DNA from: Ceriagrion tenellum
Lineage: Eukaryota > Arthropoda > Insecta > Odonata > Coenagrionidae
DNA length: 64,000 nt
Assembly: GCA_963169105.1 (NCBI GenBank)
Contig: OY720633.1
Coordinates: forward strand, 159,727,780-159,791,779
Direction of reading: 5' to 3'
The notes beneath the pieces are model-generated. The model did no database searches, was not told the origin of the DNA, and was given only the letters and a program-made list of their open reading frames with translations. Position numbers and translations under genes: made by a program. Of the stretch, positions 56,061 to 64,000 are shown one piece after another. Numbering within the stretch: the stretch's first letter is position 1; the number at the start of each line of letters is the position of its first letter.

Positions 56061-58629
56061 ATATCAGTCACAAGGCAAACGGGGATATACATGGATCTTC
56101 ATGTAAAAATTCTCTTAAATCCTCGTGGAGAAGAAATGAGTAAATTATGTTGTTAATTCATTAATAATCCTCGAGTATTTTGAATAAATTAAATGAGTAA
56201 GACAATTTTAGAGCTCACTTCATTATTTGTGCAGCATACATACTGGCTAATACAGTAGTATTCCTTCAAAAGGAAGGATAAATCTACATTTCTGCAGTTT
56301 GATGGGATCAATGTATATACATTTAACTAGTTTCAGACCTAATGGTATATGGGAGGGTAAATAAAGCTTCCTGGACAGCCAACAGTAGAAGCAAAGAAAT
56401 TTCACCATTATGAAGTATGAAACAATTTCATCTCAGAATATCCATTAATATTAAACTTTGCTGATTAGGTACATTTGTGTGCATCGCTTGTTAAAATCAT
56501 GCAACCAAGTACCTCCGACTTAAAAGTTTATGTTCCAGACATTTTAATTTACAACACATCAGGGTTGCCAACTTAAATGCAAAGTTAACCAGAATTATTT
56601 GAAAAGGAATGATAAATGATCATTCACTTTGCAGGGCTGCAAGTTAAGTTCTAATGTTGATATGGGCTATAAATACTGAAAAATATAAAAAATGTACGTA
56701 CATTCCAAATGATCAAAACAATATCTTATTGTGCTTTTTATCATTGCAAAAATTCAAGTCAAGTCATTAATTTTGTGTCTATGGAATTGTCACAAAGTTA
56801 CAAATCCTCCATGAAATGCAGATCTTAATGGTCATGAGCAATGAAATAATCTTCTCCTTTAAAGCGTCAATTAAACATCACAAGCATTACTTCATATAGT
56901 ATTAGGACGGTGAAACAATCCATGTGATTTGTATTTTTCTATGAACTTTCATCAGATATTATGTTCTTAGTGTTTGCCCCACATGTGACTCGTGAGTCAG
57001 GGAGATAAAGGTGATTTGATGGCTTGAAAGGGTAATATTGTACTTATTAAATGGCTAACCAGCCAAAAAAGACTGTTAATTGTATTTAGAGAATATATAT
57101 TCTATTCCTGTAAAATTTGAGTTTTTGCGATGCTTGAGAGTATCTCTCAGGTGTAATGAATTCATTGTGCCATATGCAAACGTAAACGACCAAATATGTC
57201 AACGTATATATGTTTCTCAATGAATGCCATTATGTAAGATGAGTTCATTACTTGGAATCATTGGAACTTCATTAGGTTTTTTCACCCTGGGGTATTGGTA
57301 CCATTGCTTTGGTAGTTGATATATTACACCTCTCTCCTTGCGAGGGATAGATAATTAAATTACATTACAAAAATAACAGGAGAAAACATACATACTTATA
57401 GCACAAGTGATTGCAAATATTTGAACTCATCTGACATTACGGTATGTATAGTTACTATTTAATGTTAAAAATTCTCTGAAATGTACCTAGGTAATAGCAA
57501 GCTACTATGACTCTTCCGTGGACCTTGACTGTATTTGCTGTTCCTTTGGTAGCACAAGATGTATTTTAATACTCAGTAGAAGGCAAAGATTTTAGTTTCT
57601 TGAAATACACCATAATTATATGCATACTTGAACAAATCTTTCATAATGCCCACCAGGACTAGCTGTTGAATAGTATGTCCATGAGAAGAGGGATTTTTCT
57701 TTGAAATATGGGACTTGATAGGCATTAAAATGAAACTCAGTCACATGCTCTCCGTAAATATGACTTCAATATGAAATGGACCAGCTCAAGTTTCTTTATG
57801 GAGAGGTGAGTGAGAATGACAGTATTCTTTCATAACTGTCAATCTTCAGAGGTTGATCATGAATGAGCTGCTAATCACATCTACAAAATCCTCTGGTACC
57901 AGCAGAGACATTATCGGTAAAGTTGATTTTTAGCTTTTTCCTTTTAATGATGGTGATAATTGCATTTTCATATCTCAAATACTTTCCATGCTTGTGAATG
58001 TATTTCAACCGAATTTTCCCACAGCATGAATATAATCTATCATCATGAATCAATGCATAACTAATGTTCTTCAGATAGCTAATGTACTTCTCATAACCTG
58101 GTGAGAATATGCCTGCTTCCTCTTCACACATGAATACGGTTTTCACACATCTCCCCAAACTTTCTCATAAAATGATCTCTATGGCTGCATGCTTCTAAGG
58201 TTTGGATTTTATGAGTGTTGTTTATTGTATTTCAAGTCGTAATCTATATTCAAATCCATTGTGACTATTCATGTAAAGGTTACAATTAAATCCTCTGCTT
58301 GTTCTTGATAACTGTAACAGTGTCAATTCTACAGGTATTTATACCTATTGATTATAGAAATGGAATAAAAGTTTACATAAAGGAAAACACCCACAAAAAG
58401 AATTCATTCATTAACCCCAAGTAGTGGATTTTAATTCAGTCATCAGAGAAACTTTACACAGCAAATAGAGCCTATGGCAAATACAAATAGAGCAAAGGGC
58501 AGCATATGACATAAAGCTTTTGAAAGGAGCTCCAGCAAGTCCACCTCTACTACTCCAGTTCGAAGTTTAAAGATACAAATGCATATTTCATACTGGATGG
58601 GTGTAAAGCACATGGACATAAAGGTATTA

Positions 58630-58672
58630 TTGATTGAAACAAATAAATTTACAATTTATTTGTTTCAATCAA
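58630..58672. repeat. Perfect 20-bp inverted repeat with 3-nt loop
   Basis: TTGATTGAAACAAATAAATT (58630-58649), then TAC, then its exact reverse complement (58653-58672). A further partial copy, ATTGAAACAAATAAAA, lies near 58701. Confidence 0.95.
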
Positions 58673-59382
58673 TTTAATTTAAAAACAAACAGATTTAATA
58701 ATTGAAACAAATAAAAGGAAAGAAAAACATTTAAAGAAGCTTCCCACAATACTCTCAAAAGGATCTCTAAGTGAGTAGCACCTAATTTAACATTAAAAAT
58801 TTACTTCCACATTCAAAACATCCAAATGTGATTAGGTAACTTAAGAATTAGCTCAAAACTCAACATTTATATCAATGTTTGATTCGAACTCGACACTTCG
58901 AAAATCTGATTTTTGCACACCCCTAACCATAACCATTCATGGCACTCTAATGGGCTAAGAAAATGGTTCACAAATGATGGTCCCAATGCACTTGATGAGC
59001 CAAATGAACTGAAAGTAATAGATGGCATGAAGGTACAAAAGGTACAAACAAGTGAGGAGCATGTGGGTTGAAATCATATCCTCAAAAAATTACATATTAA
59101 CTCACAAGGACTTTTTCCAAGGGGCCTAAGGTTAAGGTTAATTACATGCCCATATAAAGGGCAATAGTCATCTCATTTAAGTAGGTAATCAATATATTTA
59201 ATCAGAATATTTATGCATAAAAACTGAGCACACAAAAGTTATTACTAAGGATTGACTCTCTAAAGGGCCTAGAAATTCTACATAAACAAGAGTTGATGCT
59301 AAATGTATTTCATAAAAAACCCTACAGCCCTCAGCATCAGGGTAAAAGAAATAAATTAAACATTTTTATCAAAACAAATATC

Positions 59383-59388
59383 TTTATT
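59383..59388 (-). terminator. PUS10: PUS10 polyadenylation signal (AATAAA, minus strand)
   Basis: AATAAA on the minus strand lies about 30 nt after the PUS10 stop codon, implying a very short 3'UTR. Confidence 0.6.
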
Positions 59389-59417
59389 ATCATAAGGCTT
59401 CCTGTTAAAACTTTTTC

Positions 59418-59453
59418 TTAATTTACTTCCTTTGGCCAGTCAAGCTCAACTTC
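59418..59453 (-). CDS. PUS10: PUS10 terminal micro-exon coding segment
   Basis: After the acceptor CTATTACAG it encodes EVELDWPKEVN and TAA, only 36 nt of coding sequence. The preceding exon ends LDVE, giving LDVEEVELDWP, which parallels LDVESVDVDWP at the end of the vertebrate protein. It is too short to show up as an open frame and was found from the splice phase and the family's C-terminus. Confidence 0.85.
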   Translation of the reverse strand, partial: EVELDWPKEVN

Positions 59454-62400
59454 CTGTAATAGATAATCATTAATTAGAATCATTTCCCAATATATTATGA
59501 AGCAAGAAAAAGATTAACATTAAATTCTCTTCATTTTAATGAAAGTAGTCATGCAGCAAAAAACAATATAGTAGACCCCCCATAATCCAGAAATCCATGA
59601 CTATGGCATGCCTATAGTTTGCTAGTTAAAGAAAAATAGCCACACACATAACTGAAGCGCAAAAAAATCTTTAACTAACCATTGTTTTAAGAGTTCTCAA
59701 CAAAGCAGTTAATTATTATATTTTCTATAATTTAATAATATATATAATTTCTATATAAAATTTAAATAATAATAATTATAATTTCAATAATAAAAATATT
59801 AAATAATAAATATAATAACAATAAAATATAATAAAGGTTCTTTAAACATATTTCACAAAAATTTCATTCATAATAGATTTGTAGATACATACAGTTGAAA
59901 TTCATTGAATAAATAAGTTACACACATTGCAGCATGAAGTAAGCTGAGAAATGGATACTTTTAGTTCATTGGCTTTCAGTTTTTATACTACTTGATAGAG
60001 GCAAACCATCTGTCTTATTTTTCCGAGAGAGAATATCAACTGAAGATTGTGCTGACACTGCCAGTAGGCTTTAAGCATTTAGACTAGCAAAGCTTCATGA
60101 GTGAGCAAGAGATCATGAGCACTTACATGCTGCTGAGTCAGCTCACCAAAAATAACAGAGCTTATGAAGCAAAGAAGCTTGACAGATATTTCTAGCATGG
60201 GAAGTCCAAGAATAGTAATGAGTGATGAGCACAGAATGCCTTTTTCACTCGAGGCTTTACCACACATTATATACAGCAAATCAAAATCAGCCACAGAAAA
60301 AGCATAAGGGCAACAAATCAGTCACATGACATGTAATGCCTGGCAACAGAATCAAAAATGACAATTCAGGAGATCATCAATCAGCCACGGCAAGGAGTGT
60401 TGTGAGATGCAAATTCTTTTCATAGTTTTCAATTTTTTATTATGGTATGATTAAATTTGGCATATTATTTAAATTTTTAAATTAACATGAACATTATGTG
60501 TGTATGTTAATCACTAGCCAACAAAATTTCCCTTTTCATTATTCTAAAAATAAGAATTTGTGAATTTAAAAATTTGTGGGGTAAGTCCATATTATTGATG
60601 ACCATCATTGACAATTGTCTCCAATGCAGCGTACATGGACATAGGGGAGAATAAAAACACACTTTGAGAATAAAGTGGACACTGTTGAGCTCACCTCACA
60701 GTTATAAAACTTTGTCTTGCAGTAAGTACCAGCATATTTTATTTTTTTAACTCTGGAAATGTGCACCTCATGAGAGAGAGAGTGACCATAAAACATTTTG
60801 AGAACCTAAAGAGAAATGCTACCCAAGCCAAGGATGTGTGCACCAATTGTACACTTTTACCCTAATGTTAATCAAAAGAAGACAATTTTAAGACTGGGTA
60901 AGTGATAAAACATTAAATAAGCAAACAAAGTCACTTATATGATTGCCAGCATCCCCAAAATTGATGTCCTTCAAAAATAAATGACTGTAAGAAATGCAGA
61001 TTAAAAGCACACAGACTATTGGCCTTTGCAATGTTAGTTTTCTTTTGAGGTTTCTGAAGTGTTTCGTGGTCTCTCTCACACTAGATGCACATTTCCACAA
61101 TTAGAAATATATAAAAAAGGCAAGAGCTCACAGTGCCAAACTGATGTCAAACAGTGAGAAGAACTCAGCATCAGCTACCATGCAGCTGATAATGAAGTTT
61201 ACAGACTCATCAATATCCATTTAGGCGCTAAGGAAACAAATTACGTTTTTCAATGGCCAGAAAAAGTTACAAACTTACCCCCTATGTTTTTATTACCATT
61301 TTCATCCATATTCACAATTATAGAAAAAATTACTGCAATACATCATACACATATCAACAACCTGATTGAAAATGTCTAAACTAAAAGAGAAAGACTGTGA
61401 CATGGCAAAGCTCCTGTACTCTGGTAAAATGTGTTATCTGGCATCAACCTTAGATGGTCAACTGCGCATATGTACTTAAAAACATATCGTGTAAGATAGT
61501 TTGAGCAAGATTTTTCAGTAGTCAAAGTCAGAGGCAAAATTCCAATTTTATACTTCAAAATTAAAGCATTCAGAAGAAGTAGGATATACACCACAAACTA
61601 TGCAAAAACTTTGTTTTTTTTTCAACTGAACTTCTCTGTATTTAACTAAATGCACATACTATGAGGTTTCCACACGACTAATTTGTTATATGCTGTATGA
61701 TGAACATGCCAACAAAACTGAAGATTTTTAGCAAAGTATTAGAAGTTTTACAGTGAGGAAACAATTCATTTTTTTGTAAATCAAGAAAACATACAAACTA
61801 CACACCATTATATATCTGACGTTAATAGCAGTAAACCCAATCATTTTTTTTAATAATGTCTTTCAGGAGCATGCAGCCATAAAATATTTCAGGAAAAAAG
61901 TCCTAAATTTCTTGAGGAGTATTAACTCATAAAGTAGGGCAGCAAATGGCTGACATTTTTCTCTTATTAGAAAGACGAGTGCATTTTCATTATAATGAAT
62001 GGTAGGTAATAGACATCTTGCTCAAACTACCTCAAGGTGCACCTTCAACAGAACTTTTTGCATCACCTAAGTAATGCAGAGTCAATTCAAAAAGCAAGAA
62101 ACTTGCAGGTGATTTGTACACCTACCTGCAACAGTTAAAGAGTAAGAGGAAGTTAATAACTTAGAGAAAAAGAATTGGTTCATGCAGAAAAACCATACCT
62201 CAACATCCAGAGCTAAGACATCCACTTCCACCCCAAGTAAACTCCCCAAATTAGGCTCGGTGCGTCCAAAGTCTCCATGAACAAATTCCTTAACATAAGT
62301 TCCAGCCTGCGTTCGAACCTTGAGAATGAAATGCACACACTCACTAGTCTCTTCCTTAGAGGGTAACATTTCTGCAGTTGCTGCATGAATAGTGCGAAGC

Positions 62401-64000
62401 CTCTCAGCCAAGGGACGTCGATGCAAGACCCTGATGGGAGTTTTTTGGTGGAGCACCAAGTCATTAACTTTTTCAGCCAGAGATTCCAGGGCACCAGGGG
62501 GTGGAGGAGTCAAGGCAACGCACAAGGCAGTATATCGCTTCTTTTTTTCCTCTTCACCATACTTGAGCTTGCACAGTTCTTCCCTAGAAATTCCACAATA
62601 GAAATATATTAGCACAATGCTGCCAAATGTCTAACATGAGAGTACCATAGAATGACTGTACTGATCTTCACTTCTGATAGTTCACCTTCACCTATTGATC
62701 TTCACTTCTGATAGTTCACCTTCACCCACCAAAAATAACAGTAACTGAACGCCAAGAAAATTTTCTGGGCAGGAGAAAAACACGAACATTTTTCTATTGA
62801 TTACCCAGTATAAATGAAAAAAACTTTTCTGCAGAAGAACAAATTAAAATGGCACTGATTAAACATCAACATTTGTTTTTACTTTGCAAGATAAAATACA
62901 GGGGGCGCAAGAGTCTTAAAACGACAAATTGACATGGCCAGGGAGTTTCTGACGGCCTACAGCAAAAAAAATTGTTTTCCTGAATTTAAGGCTGGCAATA
63001 AAAATAATAAAAAACCCAAGAAAATTAGCATTACTACTAGAGATGGGCCATTCTGAAAATTACCACAGTAATTTTTAAAATGACCATGGCATTTTATGCA
63101 ATTTACCACAGCCCCTGAAAATTACCATAATTTTAAAATATTCACATCCATCTCAGATATTTTACACACCAATATATTCCAAACATATTATTTTAAGCCA
63201 AGTCTACATTTATATATTTCATACTATCTTAATCACAAATTAAGGTATGTACTACTCATCAGGGAAATATTTTTACTTGAGGAATATTTGTGGGGCTATT
63301 TTTTTAATAGTTCGAACAAAAATTTTTGTACCAAACAATAGAATGCCAAATTGCATGTGGGCCGCCATATTTGTTTTTTTATTTCTTTATTTCTAATACA
63401 TAAAAGTAGCAATAGTAATGATTTGAATGATGTTAACCGTAGCTATTGCTATTGGCTATCCCATTAAATCCTCCATTAGCTATTAATTGCAGAAAATTAA
63501 AAATTACTGGAAAATTACCATAATTTACCATGGCAATTAACCTCAAATGAAAATTATGGTAATTAACTCATCTCTAATTACGGCATGGTTACCAAAACGA
63601 ATTGGAGTACAAGGTATTCTGCCTTGGCAAACCACAGGAAATTTTCGTTGTTGACTTAACTTGAACTCAGATTATATTATGAAAAAATTGAAGCCTGATG
63701 GCTAGCTATGGAGTTGATGTGGAAGAATAAATTTTTTACTAACTTATAAATTTTGGAAAAAAGTAATAAACATCAGTTACCATGACCTGGTACAATCTAG
63801 TTTTTAGGTTTAGGTTTTTTAGGTTCTTAGGTTTAAGTATACACATTACTTCACGCAATATGTACTTGGTCAGTTACACCATCAAAACTTACTTTCCAAC
63901 AATTTGTAGATCTCTGATGGCAATTTTTCCGACAGCATTTTCATTTATTTCATCCTGCAATATTTTCAATTCTTGGGGGCTTACATGAACCCTATGGGGA
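59418..64000 (-). CDS. PUS10: tRNA pseudouridine synthase Pus10, 3' end of gene (partial)
   Basis: Three minus-strand exons (63893-64000 continuing beyond the window, 62199-62583, 59418-59453) join in frame and end in TAA. Pus10 makes pseudouridine at positions 54 and 55 in the T-loop of tRNAs and has been implicated in microRNA processing. The fragment covers the end of the catalytic domain: HVSPQELKILQDEINENAVG, then KIAIRDLQIVGK, then QKTPIRVLHRRPLAERLR, then RTQAGTYVKEFVHGDFGRTE followed by PNLGSLL, and the family's closing pattern LDVEEVELDWP. The catalytic aspartate and the THUMP-containing N-terminal part lie outside the window. TruB-type synthases lack this GTYVKEFVHGDFGR arrangement. 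The gene converges on LCLAT1, with its stop about 8.5 kb from that gene's stop. Confidence 0.93.
59454..62198 (-). other. PUS10: PUS10 last intron
   Basis: This 2.7-kb AT-rich intron includes a low-complexity A/T tract at about 59700-59840. No other gene seen. Confidence 0.85.
59700..59840. repeat. A/T low-complexity tract
   Basis: Irregular AATAATAATTATAATTTC-like repeats of nearly pure A and T. Confidence 0.85.
62199..62583 (-). CDS. PUS10: PUS10 penultimate exon
   Basis: The acceptor is TTTCTAG|GGAAGA and the donor GTTGAG|GTATGG. One base completes the Lys codon and 128 codons follow, ending phase 0. It encodes GEEEKKKRYTALC, VLHQKTPIRVLHRRPLAERL and GTYVKEFVHGDFGRT, all hallmark Pus10 sequence. 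Plus-strand frames over the same DNA are shadows. Confidence 0.95.
62662..62728. repeat. 34-bp tandem duplication, two units
   Basis: TGATCTTCACTTCTGATAGT followed by TCACCTTCACC is repeated with a period of 34 bp and essentially no divergence, so the duplication is recent. Confidence 0.9.
63038..63576. mobile_element. Non-autonomous hAT-like element
   Basis: It starts TAGAGATGGG and ends CTCATCTCTA (inverted TAGAGATGAG). The flanking 8-bp sequences, ATTACTAC (63030-63037) and ATTACGGC (63577-63584), match at 6 of 8 positions, as expected of an aged hAT target duplication. Both halves carry repeated AATTACCATAATTT-like subterminal motifs. No transposase frame is present. Confidence 0.72.
63893..64000 (-). 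CDS. PUS10: PUS10 internal exon (5' end outside window)
   Basis: On the minus strand the frame reads PHRVHVSPQELKILQDEIN and continues to IRDLQIVG, ending GGAAA|GTAAGT with two bases carried over. It corresponds to the Pus10 stretch ending in KIQIRDLQIV. The first codons in the window may belong to this exon or lie just inside it, since its acceptor is beyond 64000. Confidence 0.88.

Larger units (their letters stand above)
50850..59417. other. Tail-to-tail interval between LCLAT1 and PUS10
   Basis: It contains LCLAT1 3'UTR of unknown length, a dispersed repeat (55914-56060), a foldback element (54071-54200) and a perfect hairpin (58630-58672). The CpG content looks low throughout. A 123-codon minus-strand frame at 54585-54956 and a 95-codon one at 57871-58158 have no recognisable similarity, and I do not call them genes. 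Confidence 0.75.
62584..63892 (-). other. PUS10: PUS10 upstream intron in window
   Basis: This 1.3-kb intron holds a 34-bp tandem duplication (62662-62728) and a hAT-like element (63038-63576). Confidence 0.85.

Noticed and set aside
62385..62615. Plus-strand frames across 62385-62615
   Set aside because: They are antisense shadows of the PUS10 penultimate exon.
1..64000. CRISPR arrays, bacterial operons, rRNA genes
   Set aside because: None present. Gene structure is clearly eukaryotic, with spliced exons and SINE/LINE repeats.

Overview
The window is eukaryotic nuclear DNA, most likely from an arthropod (probably an insect). It holds small exons in multi-kilobase AT-rich introns with GT-AG borders, tRNA-derived SINEs, decayed non-LTR retrotransposons, and MITEs of piggyBac and hAT type. 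I cannot name the species.

Two protein-coding genes can be supported, arranged tail to tail. The first, on the + strand, is a complete seven-exon gene for a lysocardiolipin/lysophospholipid acyltransferase (LCLAT1-like, 401 aa). Its coding exons are 3680-3865, 13292-13496, 22747-22859, 33921-34071, 45065-45182, 48934-49101 and 50585-50849. All splice phases agree, and the protein carries the acyltransferase blocks NHRTRLD, FLYIHR and FPEGTD plus hydrophobic segments at both ends. The second, on the - strand, is the 3' end of the tRNA pseudouridine synthase gene PUS10. Its exons are 63893-64000 (running off the window), 62199-62583 and 59418-59453, ending with a stop codon and a nearby AATAAA.

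Region by region: 1-690 is AT-rich sequence with no gene seen. From 690 to 3679 lies a CpG-rich, strand-asymmetric region, the presumed LCLAT1 promoter and 5'UTR, which contains a TTAA-flanked piggyBac-type MITE carrying four 18-bp TGACGTGATATCACGTCA-type palindromes. Introns 1-6 (3866-50584) hold most of the mobile-element debris: RT, endonuclease and RNase H/C-terminal fragments of LINEs on both strands; two SINE copies each bounded by perfect 13-bp target-site duplications; a third, related SINE; a head-to-head pair of tRNA-Ala-like units; a large foldback element; a hAT-type end interrupting a LINE; and a hammerhead-ribozyme-like motif at about 42455-42505. From 50850 to 59417 is the tail-to-tail intergenic/3'UTR region with another foldback MITE and a perfect 20-bp-stem hairpin. 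The PUS10 introns carry a 34-bp tandem duplication and a complete non-autonomous hAT-like element.

CpG dinucleotides look common from 690 to about 49 kb and sparse from about 49.2 kb to the end, which may be a DNA-methylation footprint. The observation I rate highest is the hammerhead-like motif with its 9-bp helix I. It resembles the minimal hammerheads known from Penelope-like retroelements, and two foldback elements in the same window share parts of its skeleton.
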